Of a stretch of 64,000 bases of DNA, positions 1-54,480 are shown piece after piece. The stretch is from assembly GCA_026168455.1 (NCBI GenBank), contig CM047431.1, positions 56,164,539 to 56,228,538 of the forward strand, given 5' to 3'. This DNA comes from Theocolax elegans. Its lineage: Eukaryota; Arthropoda; Insecta; Hymenoptera; Cerocephalidae. The translations under genes and the position numbers were made by a program. Position 1 is the first letter of the stretch. Each line of letters begins with the position of its first letter. Below the pieces are notes generated by a model. That model made no database searches, was not told where the DNA came from, and saw nothing but the letters and a program-made list of their open reading frames with translations.

Positions 1-94
1 TGAATTTTGTTCAGATTTTTAATTCAATATTCCTAACATAATTCTTATGTTGAAAGGTGTAGATCCCTGTAACTTGGGTCCGACACCCCGTTAA
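1..94. mobile_element. MITE-like repeat, TTAA family 1, 3' end (cut by window edge)
   Basis: Shares its sequence with 57987-58075 and with the end of 7600-7955, including TTGGGTCCGACA and a closing TTAA. The 5' end lies outside the window. Confidence 0.65.
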
Positions 95-379
95 ATTTGT
101 AAATAAAAAATAAACTCCCACATTTTATACAATCGTATCAATTATGTATTTCTAAATTGTTCTAATTTTACGATTGTCCGTCAGTAATGAAAATGATAAT
201 GACCCGTAATAAAAGAGGTCTTTTTAAATTAGGTTGTAATAACAAGTTCGGTCGATAGATAGAGAGAGGGAGAGAGTGAGAACAGAAGGGTAATGAGAGG
301 TCGAGGGAGCGCACGTGTAATATCGCTTTGAAGCTTTGATCTCTAAAAGACCTGACCAACTGAATTACTTAATTTTCAG

Positions 380-42905
<42,526 letters not shown>

Positions 42906-43320
42906 TTTTTCATTACTTCGGCGGAAGAGATTTACATTTACAAACCGGTCTCTTTAACGACATTTTCTTTTTATAAAAACTATCTAAACTTTTTCGATGA
43001 AAATTGTAATGCCAGTATGCTCAACGACTCTAAAGACGTAATCTCGAAATCAATATCCTACTCCCTCTACTGGGAAAAATTACTGTTCGCTATGGTCGTC
43101 ATTGTCAATCTGATACTTTAATTTTTACACTACATTCCGAACAAATTACACAAACAAGCGAACCTCACCATTTTACCCAGAGAACTCGGATTATTTTTAT
43201 ATTTAACTTTTCTTTCGGTGTATTCTTACAATAAGTCAGATGTCTCATAAATGTAGTCTAAACATTTGCAAAGGAAAAACATATATTATTTAATGTTTAT
43301 TCTCAATGTTTTATCGACTT

Positions 43321-44635
43321 ACAAGGAGAGCATCAGGCCTTCGGAAAACGGATTTTTACCAAACTCTAGGATATGATTTCAACTATAAAAATATGAAGAA
43401 ACCCGGAGTTACAGATGCCAATGCCCCTTTTTACGGAGTTTACAAGCAAGAGTTTATAAGAATAAATTCCACAAACAAAATTTTTGACTTTGGTCACGCA
43501 TAACTATAAAACAAAGTGTAATATACTCTTAAACTTATTTAAATTTAAAAGAAAGCTGATATCAAGTACACGGAGAAAAATTTCTAGTAAATTTTACCCT
43601 GGTGTTCTAGTAAAAGTGGAACGAAGGACACAACAGGGTAAAAAATACCCAGTTTTCAAATAAATTTTACCCTGCTGTTCGGTTAAAATTTATTTGAAAA
43701 CCGGGTATTTTTTACCTTGCTGTGTCCTTTGTCCCACTTTTACTAGAACACCAGGGTAAAATTTACCATTCTCCGTGTAGGTTTGATTAAAAAAAAGGAA
43801 ACTCAAATATTTTAATTTGGTGAAATATTACGGAAAAAAGAAAAATAAAAACATAGTATGGCCTAAAAATCAAAATATTTAACCCATTAAGACCTAAACG
43901 GATACAAATTTTTTTTCGATTTTCTTAGTCATTATTTATGGTATAAACCATACCCTATCATAATATCGATTTTTTTCTACATAGTTTTAGATACTTTCTT
44001 TCAAATGTCGTCGGGAAAATTGACCTATCAAATTAAGAAAAAAAGGTATAAATACTTTTTTGAATGTAAAAGGTACACAAAAATTATTGCTTTCTTTTTT
44101 TAATTAATTTTTATCAGAATAAAAATTCCTTTTTAATTTTTTTGTTTTTGAACAAAAGTTTCCTTTGTTGCTAAACTTTTACGCTGTGTTTTTGTTTTTT
44201 AATACAACACAATTAAAAAATTTAATTTGTATCAAAATTTACGAAATAATAATGGAAAACGACTAAAATTTGCCATTTTATACACTTTTAGTATAGTATT
44301 TATTGAATTTTGGGTCATATTATCTTTTTATTCTTCTTTCTTGCGTAACTTTTGACTAAATTAAAATATGTGAACCTCCTTTTTTAAATCAAATCTACAC
44401 GATCTCAGATTTCCTTTAGACTTAAGTTTCAGAGTATATCTTCATTTGTTTTAGAGTTATACGTGATAAAAATCAAACATTTTGTTTATGGAGTTTTTTC
44501 TTATTGGCTTATAAATTCCGTAAAAAAAAGTATTGGCATTGTAACTTTCCCCGACTTTCTTCATAATTTCATAGTATAAATCATATCCTAGAGTTTGGTA
44601 AAGATCCGTTTCCCAAAGGCCTGCTGCTCTCCTTC
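43321..44635. mobile_element. AAGGAG-family element, 1.3 kb, interrupted by a nested palindromic MITE
   Basis: The left end ACAAGGAGAGCATCAGGCCT, then GGAAAACGG and ACCAAACTCTAGGATATGAT, is mirrored at the right by ATCATATCCTAGAGTTTGGT and AAAGATCCGTTTC, closing CTGCTGCTCTCCTT. Subterminal sequence resembles 34699-35110 and 25399-26049. No intact transposase frame is seen. Confidence 0.8.
43567..43779. mobile_element. Nested palindromic MITE, 213 bases
   Basis: TACACGGAGAA at the left and TTCTCCGTGTA at the right. The arms of about 100 bases are near-perfect reverse complements (GTGTTCTAGTAAAAGTGGAA and TTCCACTTTTACTAGAACAC with minor changes). It interrupts the 43321-44635 element at a point whose uninterrupted counterpart is visible in the opposite arm near 44395. 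Confidence 0.85.
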
Positions 44636-45289
44636 TTAGTCAAGCTTTCTAGTACCCAAAATATTTCGTAATAATCATAACAATCCTGGTAAAAGACAAA
44701 CTAGTTTCAAATCCAAAGCAATAAGAGTGCTCCACAGCGCGCATCAGCGCCTCGAAGTCTCACAAAAATTTTCTTTACAATTTTTACCTTATTTATCAGA
44801 GCTTGAGCAGAGAAATTCAAATTTAAATAAATATCTTTTTGAATGACAATATGGAAAATTTTGTAGTGATATAAAATTTTTTGTGCATAACACACCTTTA
44901 ATTTTCCAATATATCATATTGTACACGTGGTAAAACTGGGTTTTCTCAGATCAAACTCTGATAAATAAATTAAATATTAAAAAGAAAATTTTTGGCTGAC
45001 TAAAGGGTGCTGACGTACTGAGGAACGGTTTTAAGACACGCATCAAAGAAAACATAACTACAAAATCTTTCTTCAAAATCACGCTGTGTAATATTGACGC
45101 GTTAAGAATATATAAACTTGTATTTTAATTAATTTAATTTATCAGTGAGTTTTCACAATGTATTCTACAGTAAAGTCGTAAGTTTTCAAAATCTAAAATA
45201 TCTTAAAGGATCTATAAAAAAAACCGTATTGACGAAAAAACGTATTTATAAGATACTGCTGGTCATGGATACCGATGTTTTTATTCGGC

Positions 45290-45295
45290 AAAAAG
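45290..45295 (-). terminator. Polyadenylation signal for GMC copy A
   Basis: AATAAA on the minus strand about 80 bases after the stop codon. Confidence 0.5.
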
Positions 45296-45374
45296 AATGA
45301 ACGTATAAACAAACTTTGTACTATAGATCGTCATATATATTACTCAACGATTAATTAGCAGATAACGTATATTA

Positions 45375-47337
45375 TCAAATTTCATTCCAATCTTGTTTTA
45401 TCATATCGCTACCCTTCTCGGCAATCATAATAGCGGGTGCATTCGTATTTCCTCTCACTACAAATGGCATGATCGAAGTGTCCATAACTCTCAATCCTTT
45501 GATACCGTGAACTTTCAATCGCGGATCGACCACCGCTTCTTTGTCGCTCGCTGGACCCATTTTGCAAGATCCTGCAGGATGATAAAATGGAAGAAAGTAA
45601 TTTCTAGCTACGCACTCGTGATACTTGGTTTCGTTCGCAGTAATATTAGCGCACAGAGGTGCCGATGAATTTACCACCGTGAAATTGCTGTTCTTGAATG
45701 TCTGAGTATCCAAAAATTTATTTGATATTTTCAATCCCTCGACCACTCGTTGCAAATCTTCGGGATTATCGTAGATGTTAATGTTGATCAACGGTGTACC
45801 CCAAATTGGATCGGTCTTATTGAGCCTGACGTAACCTCTACTTTTCGGTGCAATGAACGTTGTATAAAGGTACAATTTGTTATAATAACCGAGACACGAG
45901 ATCTTTGAATTCTCACCGTTATCAGTTTTTTCTTCCACCGATGTGACGTAGTGTATTTGTATGTCAGGTAGATTTGGTCGAGTTTCGATTGAAGTTTGTA
46001 AAAACACTGCGATCCCCCAAACGAGTGTGAATCTTAAAGGTGTCGAGATACCATCTTCCCATTTCTTAGCGTCGTTGATTTTATCGTTAGCATTTTTAAA
46101 CGTTTCTACTTTACCTTCCGGAATTATAGCGGTCGCAGTTACTCCCAAGTGATCGTGATATCCCTTACCAACTGGCAGATCCTTGATAACATTAATATTC
46201 AATTCTTGCAGATCTTTCGATGGTCCAAGTCCAGAAAGCAACAACAATTTTGGTGAATCAACGGCACCTCCCGATACGATCACTTCTTTTCTCGCGTAAA
46301 CTTTTTTGATTTTTTTCGTTCCGGTGTTTGCGTACTCGACGCCTAATGCTTTCTTCGTTTTAGGATCGATGATCACTCTCGTCACGTGGGAATTTGGTCT
46401 GATGGTCAAATTTGGCCTTTTGTCGCGGATGGGTCGAATGAAGGCAACGTTCGTGCTTTGACGGACTTCATCTTTTATCGTGTATTGATATTTCGATACG
46501 CCAATTTGATTTCCCGAATTGTAGTCGACTTCGTCGTATCCAGCTTCCTTCCAAGAATCTATGATCGTATCGAAATACTTATCACCATGCGGTAAACTCA
46601 CGCTTAAATAACCTCCTTTCCCATGATCTGTCGAATCGCTGTTCGGAATTTCCTATAAAAGTTGAATGAACATCAGGTTAGGAAAATATGCGCCATCGTA
46701 AAGTTAACATACATTAGTCAACGTACCTCCAGCAGATTTTCTGACTTTTTGAAATACGGCAAAACATCGTCCCAACTCCATCCTGTGTTGCCCAATTTGG
46801 CCCAACCATCATAATCTTGTTTATTACCACGAACGTAACACATGCTGTTGATAGTACTCGTACCTCCCATTACTTTACCTCTTGGCACTTGACAAGAAAT
46901 CGGATGATCATCGCACGTCGGGTAATGTACATCAAAAGCGTAACGATAGTCGATACTGCTGTTTACTAGCGCACCCATGTATCCAGGAGCTTCCGAGACT
47001 AATGGCGCTTCACCTCCATCTTCTAATAGCAATACCTGTTGCGTGGTTTATGTTACATTTATACGTCTCGTAGTAAGAGAAAGTAAAAGCAACAACAGCT
47101 TACCTTCCAATGTTCAATTTCGCTTAAACGATTAGCAACTACGGCACCAGCACTACCAGCACCAACGATGATAAAATCGTACTCCTCTTTCAGTTCTTCA
47201 TTTCTCTTATATTTATCATCAGCTGATTGTCCAAAATTTTGACTTAAAAATGTTAGTAGGGTTATGAATCCTGGCTCGCACGATGTGCTGTACACATTGT
47301 TGAAACACCCGTTTGTCACTGACGGTGTCCAGGTCAT
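45375..47337 (-). CDS. GMC oxidoreductase (glucose dehydrogenase-like), copy A
   Basis: FAD-dependent glucose-methanol-choline oxidoreductase; the substrate cannot be told from sequence. Exons on the minus strand: 47337-47104 (78 codons, starting [10 protein letters not shown]), 47035-46727 (103 codons) and 46652-45375 (425 codons plus TGA). Total is 606 residues, normal for insect family members. Introns are 68 and 74 bases, all phase 0. Seen: the ADP-binding loop [20 protein letters not shown] at about residues 54-73, [12 protein letters not shown] signature 1 ([13 protein letters not shown]), signature 2 ([15 protein letters not shown]), the catalytic-region [10 protein letters not shown] and the C-terminal [16 protein letters not shown]. 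All expected motifs are intact, so it is probably functional. Last gene in a same-strand array with C, B and D. Confidence 0.93.
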
Positions 47338-47647
47338 ATTGATATCCTTTTCTTTTTACTTCATCAATTTTAATCAATCAACCGCCTATCGATGAATAAT
47401 TATCGTTAATAAATCGTTACAATAAAGAAACATACACACGCGCGCGATGCTTGTTGCGATTCTTACGACCATCCTATCTCACATTCGTGAATTTATACTT
47501 TTTGTGTGTGGAATCGTATCTGAACACGTGATTTGTCAAGCCGTAAGTCATTCTTATCTAAAAATTAAAAAAAAAATGTGTTTCTCAAACAAATCTTTTT
47601 AACAGATTAACTGGTATAGCGTATATATTTCGTTGTTATTAAACGAT

Positions 47648-47657
47648 AAACTATAAG
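47648..47657 (-). promoter_or_regulatory. Candidate core promoter of GMC copy A
   Basis: Minus strand CTTATAG within CCTTATAGTTTA, about 310 bases before the ATG. Copies B and D have CCTTATATAGTTTA at the equivalent place, and all three share TTAGATAAG about 100 bases closer to the gene. Conservation suggests a functional promoter block; the exact start site is unknown. Confidence 0.4.
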
Positions 47658-48170
47658 GAAAAATTTGGTTATTTGCTTATTTTGCATATATTCAAATTGT
47701 AAATTATGACTCTTTGTAATTTTCATTACATTTGTATAATATATATCTGAAAGACTGACGTGCTATTTCGCAAAGTGGGTATATAAAAGTGAATTATTGT
47801 TCAAACAAGTTTTTATGAAAGATAAACTGATACCGTTTATGATTTCTGGTTTCTAACAAGCGATATAAAAAAACATTTCAAAACAAATTACACCGAGAGT
47901 GAGAAAAAAAGTCCCGTATGCCGTATAAGTCCAATTTTCGACTTCACATCTATGCATATAAAAAAAAGTTAATAACTAATTTATTATTTCCTAATAATAC
48001 AAATGGATTTTTTAGTTGATTTATTACTTTATAGGATTGTGCCTTTTATATCCAAAATTTTTTATGGTTATCATTACCATTAAAAGTGGATCAATGATTA
48101 AATATGAATCAGGAATTGGTTGGGACACGCTACATTGTATCAAATATCGTGATGCAAAATTATAATTACA

Positions 48171-48277
48171 TGTATTTTCACCAAGTGCTTTCTTCACCAA
48201 GACATCGTATGACCTCCGTCGCTGATTAGCACCGAATTGGGAGCATGAAAAGAGCGACGTTAAAATATATATAAAAA
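48171..48277 (+). mobile_element. 5'-truncated SINE copy
   Basis: Matches the body of the SINE at 58660-58864 (ACCAAGACATCGTATGACCT, GTCGCTGATTAGCACCG, AAAGAGCGACGTTAAAAT) but lacks the tRNA-like head. It is flanked by a 14-base near-perfect target duplication, AAATTATAATTACA (48157-48170) and AAATTATGATTACA (48278-48291). Confidence 0.8.
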
Positions 48278-49781
48278 AAATTATGATTACAATAGTTAAT
48301 CTATGAAAAATTTAATGCAACGTGAATTATTTGTCGGATTGCGCATTAAACCGTTGTACAGGAAACGTAATCTCGCACCTACCCCTTAGATTACCGTGGA
48401 AATATAATATTAAATAATAACGTATATTTCATTTTCTTTTCTAATGTCCCTCTAAACATGCGAAGATAAATGTTACTGTATAAATTGATAACTTTGTCGA
48501 TAAACTTATAAAATACAATATTCAATCTTTAGAGGATAAACATATATCAAACCTTTATTTCATTCCAACTTGAGACCCACAAATTATATTTAATAGAATC
48601 CCTAGTAGAATTCAGAATATAAGAAATAGTTGGGAAATTAATAAATGGACAGCGAAAATGGTTAAGTATTGACTCCCGATGAAACGCTTTTTCGCCCATT
48701 TCTTGTGTATTTATTGGAATGAGCATAACCACCAAACATAAAGTATTCATTTCTGAGTAATGTTCTAAACAAAATGCGAAGCATGTTGTGAAATTTGATC
48801 CCTTTTACTATTTCCGATCGAGTCCGATGATTGTTTGCGTCGTACAAACACTCATTTTCAAGATATTTTAACTTTTATAAATTAATCACCAAATTAATCT
48901 GAAACATTTTTGCAGGCTTGTTCATAGCCTATAATGCGCCAGGTATCCTGCTTACGGAAACTAGTTTTACAAGCTTCAAAATACTTAGTTCAATCCTAAC
49001 ATTTATAGATTATTCGACAAATTACCTAGGAAAGGTTAAAAAAAAAGCGTTTCATCGCAAGCCAAAAATATACATAGTTTTATCCTATTTCTAGTTTAAC
49101 TGGCTTGGTACTGCTCACTAAAAGGATTTCAATTCTACTAGGGAAATAATAAGCATTTAAAATATTTGAAGTCTTGAATTTTTAAGAATTGTTACATACT
49201 GAACTTTCGCTTACGAGACTAAAAAAATATAATTAATATTAAAAGAAAAATATCTTACATGAAATTAGAAAATATTTTTTAATTTCGAACGATTTCTTCG
49301 AACGTATTTCACAAAATATTTTATTGAAATAAGTAACTACATTTCATCTCAGTGTATGAGTTAGTTATAAAAATATTTTATACAATAATTACAATAATAC
49401 AAAAATACGAAAATTGCTGTGATTCGGATTTAATGATTAAACTTTGAAATATACATTGAATAATGAAAATATTTAAGCATAACCGATGCACAAAAATAAT
49501 CCATTTATTAGGTGTGCAATCCACTCTATAATGTACTTAAAATTTCCATTTATAGCTAATACCGAAAATTTTGGTAAACGTTACATTTTCTTCTTTCAAT
49601 AAAATTGTTAACTCCATAAAAAAAATTATATATTCATTATGTATAAAACACGAATACTCTATGTACATAGTTGAAATCTCTTTTAGTAGTAAAGTGTTTG
49701 TAGTAAAATACAATTAAAATGAGAATGTCGAATACAACTATAAAATCATAAAGCCAAAATACAATGAAAAATATACACAAT

Positions 49782-49787
49782 TTTATT
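49782..49787 (-). terminator. Polyadenylation signal candidate for GMC copy B
   Basis: AATAAA on the minus strand about 165 bases after the stop; the equivalent hexamer lies at 58931-58936 behind copy D. Confidence 0.4.
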
Positions 49788-49949
49788 TAATCTGCTTAAA
49801 CCAATAAAAGATAAAGATATGAAACGAATGTTATAATGTATTGTAAAACAAACAAATTTTAAATATTAGTTCTTTTTATCAGCAAAAGGAATTTACAATT
49901 TCATACAATATTGCATAATTGCAGATCTTTAGATCGACCCGATGAATTG

Positions 49950-52485
49950 TTAAATCTCCTTCCAATCTTGCTTTATCATATCACTACCCTTCTCAGCAAT
50001 CATAATCGTCGGTGAATTCGTGTTGGCCCTCGCAATTTCGGGCATGATCGAAGCATCGATAACTCTCAATCCTTTGATACCGTGAACTCTCAATCGCGGA
50101 TCGACAACCGCTTCTTTGTCGCTCGCTGGACCCATTTTACATGATCCTACAGGGTGATAAAGCGGCGTGAAGTAATTTTTGGCTACGCATTTTTGGTACG
50201 CATCCTCGTCGGTGGTAATATTAGCACACAAAGCTGCTGGTGTTCGGACGACCGTGAAGTTGCTGTCCTTAAACGTTTCGGACTCGATAAATTTGTTCGC
50301 GATCTTCAATCCTTCTATCATCCGATCGAAATCGTTCGGGTCATCGTAAATGTTAATATTGATCAACGGTTTACCCCAAATTGGATCGGTCTTGTTCAGC
50401 TTGACCCATCCACGACTTTTCGGGTTCAACAGCGTTGGCGACACGTCCAATCTGTTGTAATAACCGATCGTTTTGTAAATCGCATTTTCACCTTTCTCCG
50501 TTATCTCCTGCACGTCGTTAATATAATAAACGAGAATGTCAGAACCACCGGGTTGACTTTCATAGGAGGTTTGCAAAAATGCAGCGACTGCCCATACGAA
50601 CGTGTTTTCCAAGGGTGTTTTCAAACCCGCTTCCCATCTTTTGGCATCGTTTATTTTATCCTCAACGTTTTTGAACGTTTCTACTTTGTCGGTTGGTACT
50701 ATCGTAGTCGTCGATACTGTTACGTGATCGTGATAATTTTTTCCTACCGGCAAATCTTTTACAACCTCGATGTTCGCTTCTTTAAGATCCTCCGATGGTC
50801 CAAGTCCAGAAAGCAACAACAATTTGGGCGAATCTATAGCTCCTGTAGATACGATCACTTCTTTCCTCGCGTAAACTTTTTTGATATTTTTCGATCCGGT
50901 GTTTGCGTACTCGACGCCTAATGCTTTCTTCGTTTTAGGATCGATGATCACTCTCGTCACGTGGGAATTTGGTCTGATGGTCAAATTTGGCCTTTTGTCG
51001 CGGATGGGTCGAATGAAGGCGACGTTCGTGCTTTGACGAACTCCGTCTTTCAGTACGTATTGCACGCGGGATACGCCTATTTGATTTCCTGAATTGTAAT
51101 CAATTTCCTTGTAGCCGACCTCCTTCCACGAGTCGATGATCGTCTTGTAATTTTTATCCCCGTCGACTAAGCTAATGCTCAAGTAACCTCCTGTTCCATG
51201 ATCATTTGGATCGCCGTTTGGAATTTCCTGTTGATCAAATGTAACAAACATTCAGAATCGTTGCACATTATAAACCCTAAAATGTAAATATTGACGATAA
51301 AATTGACAAAATCATTATGTTGTATAGTAAAATTTTCTACAAGTATTAGAAAGATGTAACAGATATGTAGCTATTTTATAATAATAGTCCACTCTGTTCC
51401 TCAATTATTCAATAACATTGTCATTTTTAGTGACACCAATTTTTCGGTGTGTAAATCGATAACTTTGCAGTTTTTAGAAGTGTAAAATTTGAGAATTGCA
51501 TTTTTTAATCATCAACTTCACTCGTAAGTATTAAGTTGTTGATTTACACATAGCAGCGTTAATTTAACACGTTAGGGTGTTGGGTGTATATTTTATTTTA
51601 ATTCTGTGCAACGATCGATTAAAACTTTACTTTACATCGAAGAAATCGGTATATCGAAATACCTGCAGTAAATTTTCTGATTTCTTGAAATAAGGTAAAA
51701 GTTCGTCCCAACTCCAACCATCGTTTCCATATTTTGCCCAATTATTGTAATCTTCTCTGCTGCCACGACAATGCATCATACCGTTGATGGAACTCGTACC
51801 TCCCATTACTTTGCCTCTCGGTATCACGCAAGAAGCAGGATTATTCGCGCATAACGAAGGGTTCACTTGATAATCGATCGAATTATACTGATAATCGATG
51901 CTGCTGTTTGCAAATAAACCTGAGTATGCTGGAGTCTCTGCAACTTTCGGTGCTTCATCTCCGCCTTCTAATAAGAGTACCTGGTGGAGTTTCGATAAAA
52001 AAATTGTCAATAATTACTTTCCAACAATATGCGTCTACATATGCATTGAAACATCACGAGTATATATAACGATTAGGATTATAATTACAAAGACGAAAAA
52101 TACGTAAGCTTCTCGTAAAGTGGATATTCAAGGGAGGAAAAGGATACTTGAAAAAATGAGCAAATTCATATTACATAAAAGTGTTCAAAAGAAGGATACT
52201 CTTTATTCTGCAAGATACCTTCCAATGGTTGATTTCACTCAACCGATTGGCAACGACGCAACCAGCACTACCAGCACCCACGATGATAAAATCATATTCT
52301 TCGTCAAGTTCTTCGTGACGTTTGTATTTTGATTTATCCGGCAAATATCCGTAATTGTGTGCTATAAAAGTCAGCAAAGTCAAAAATGATGGCTCGCACG
52401 AGGTAACGAACGCATTGGTGAAACAGCCGTTCGCGACGGTGGGTCTCCAAGACATCTCGATGCTTTTAAAATTATTGTGTGCCAT
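49950..52485 (-). CDS. GMC oxidoreductase (glucose dehydrogenase-like), copy B
   Basis: FAD-dependent oxidoreductase of unknown substrate. Exons on the minus strand: 52485-52219 (89 codons from [13 protein letters not shown]), 51980-51663 (106 codons) and 51227-49950 (425 codons plus TAA), giving 620 residues, or 610 if translation starts at the second Met (MSWRPT), which matches the start of copy A. Introns of 238 and 435 bases, phase 0. Motifs: [81 protein letters not shown]. Exon 2 contains a small tandem repeat of SIDYQ not seen in copy A. The frame is intact throughout, so it is probably functional. Nearly identical to copy D. Confidence 0.93.
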
Positions 52486-52633
52486 TTATTTGAGTGTTTA
52501 TACGTTTTATATAATTAAACGCGTGACTCGACAAGTGCGAACCGTACTTATCTAAAAAATAAATATATTCTTTACCACAAGTAAATATTTTAACGGGTTT
52601 CGTTGTATTGTATATATATATCTTTTGTTGTTA

Positions 52634-52647
52634 AACTATATAAGGAA
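52634..52647 (-). promoter_or_regulatory. Candidate TATA box of GMC copy B
   Basis: Minus strand CTTATATAGTTTA, about 150 bases before the ATG, conserved at the same place in copy D (about 61748-61761) and in shorter form in copy A. Confidence 0.45.
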
Positions 52648-52764
52648 AATTTATGGTTGTTCGTTGGCAACGCATAAATTATTATAATGTTCTAACGTGC
52701 ATATTTATAGTTTACGATTTAATTGATTTTATGGTATTAATTGGTTAACGATTTTTAAATAATG

Positions 52765-54480
52765 ATTAATTCCATATTTATTTATTTATTTATTTATTTA
52801 CCATTAATACATATGTAGCTTAAGTCTAAATATACATTATTATATTCGACTAAACATTACATCCTAAAGAGGTATAAAAATACCTGTACTTAGGGCTGGT
52901 AGACAAATTTAAACAACTAACTTACGAACTAAAAAACATCTTTATAGTGTGTATTAGTGAAAAACACATTTAAAATTTGTTTAAAAATTATAATAATATA
53001 AAAAGAAACACAAATAGAGCTCTTGATAACTCAACATAAATAACAAAACTATATAAAATTAACATTTTTTCGGATGTACTTTTTAATTTTCGTTTTTATA
53101 TTTTTTTGGCTTAGATTTAAAGTTTTTAACTCATTTGGAAGATTATTGAAATACTTTATAGCATTGTATTCACAACTCTTATAGGAAATAGTTTTCTTAA
53201 TTTTAGGCAAAATTATATTTTTATTTCTAGTTTTACTCTTAGAAAACAAAAATTTATTCTTCAAGTCCTGATAGTAATACAATACTGAATTAAGAATAAA
53301 AGTTTGCTTAATACTTAAAGGCTCTTTATTATTCTCATGGTCTTTGAATATTATACTAATAAATCTTTTTCGTAAAGATTCTAATATCGACATGACGCCA
53401 TTGTAAGCTCCACCCCATGCATTAATACCATAGGATGCAATGCTATGAAAAAAAGCATAGTAATCTGTAATAGAGACTTTTGGTTCATAATTTTAGATAA
53501 TTTTCTGAAAATAAAAAGCAAATATCTAGACCTTTATATTACATAAGACACGTGATAATTCCATCTTAAATGACCGTCAATATAAACCCCTAGATACTTG
53601 GCAAATTCTACTCTTTTAATGGGCTTATTTTTAATATTAATATTTACTTTTTTAGGAATGCTATCACTGTAACTTCCAAATGCAATATAGACAGTTTTAG
53701 CAACATTTAAGTATAAGTCGTTAGCAGCTATCCAATCACATGTTTTTTTCTAGGGCACTATTCATCAAAATTTCACAACTATTCCATGTTGTGCCCGAAT
53801 ACAATAATACTGTATCATCAGCATAAGACAACATTATACAATCCTTAGTAACAACATCAAGCCGATCATTAATATAAATCAAGAAAAACAAAGGTCCCAA
53901 TATAGTTACTTGTGGAACTCCCATAGTTACTGGTAGTCGATCACTTTTAACTTTTTTTAACTTAACTCTTTGATATCTATTAGTTAAATAATCTTTCAAT
54001 AAATTAAGTAATTGACCTCTGATACCATATGCTTCCATTCTCATAAACAGTTTATTATGGTCAACTGTATCAAAATCTTTGGCCAAGTCTATAAAAGTAG
54101 CAATTAATGGTTCATTAGCATCTATTTTATTATAAATATATTTAGTTAGAAAATTTAATGCACCATTTGTACTTTTGTTTTTAAAAAACCGTATTGTTTA
54201 TCAGATAAAATTTTATTTTCTCTAAGAAAATTGGTTATTCTACCATGAATAATTTTTTCGAAAATTTTCGCAATATTAGAAATAAGAGAAATTGGTCTAA
54301 GTATAATTATTGGGAGAAGACTTATCACCACTTTTGTGGATAGGAACGATTTCAACTTCTTTAAGAGACATTGGCCACAATGCTTTTTCAATACACTTAT
54401 TGAAAATTTTTCCCAAAGATTTATCAATATATTTAATGAGTAATCTTAGCGTTTTAGAATTAATTTCATCCATATATATA
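52765..54480 (-). mobile_element. Decayed non-LTR retrotransposon (reverse transcriptase 3' part)
   Basis: Minus strand. Reading from 54480 downward: DEINSKTLRLL, RPISLISNIAKIFEKIIHGR, then FIDLAKDFDTVDH, MGVPQVTILGPLFFLIYIND and the catalytic YADDTVLLY (about 53820). After the thumb region comes a 3' coding remnant (53049-53393). The frame is broken near 54300 and 54180 and by a stop near 53540, so it is inactive. The 3' end runs into a TAAA/TAAAT-type tail at about 52775-52800. It is 5'-truncated. Motifs suit a jockey/CR1-like clade; the clade is not resolved. Confidence 0.85.

Larger units (their letters stand above)
42906..45374. other. Intergenic region with nested transposons
   Basis: The space between the convergent 3' ends of Ca-alpha1D (plus) and GMC copy A (minus). 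Most of it is the element at 43321-44635 with an element nested inside. A minus-strand AATAAA at 45290-45295 probably serves GMC copy A. Confidence 0.7.
47338..49949. other. Spacer between GMC copies A and B
   Basis: Upstream region of copy A, then a truncated SINE (48171-48277), then the left arm of the B/D segmental duplication from about 49150. Small open frames at 48547-48847 show no recognisable domain. Confidence 0.65.
49150..52765 (-). repeat. Segmental duplication unit containing GMC copy B
   Basis: Aligns with 58085-61875 through noncoding flanks, introns and exons. Similarity begins at AAAATATTTGAAG (49158 and 58097) and ends after TTAATTGGTTAACGATTTT (about 52757 and 61869). The noncoding parts are also highly similar, so the duplication is recent. 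Confidence 0.88.

Noticed and set aside
42906..43240. Continuation of the last-exon frame past its TAA, reading like a membrane protein fragment (FFDENCNASMLNDSKD, LLFAMVVIVNLIL)
   Set aside because: It has in-frame stops, no start and no homology I can name. It is more likely 3' untranslated sequence or chance.
45018..45060. Second hammerhead-like core (ACTGAGGAACGG)
   Set aside because: CUGAGGA is present but no stem II, GAAA or stem I partner follows. A chance match.
50154..50921. 255-codon plus-strand open frame opposite GMC copy B exon 3
   Set aside because: It is antisense to a well-supported exon. The same shadow frame appears opposite copy D (59706-60245).
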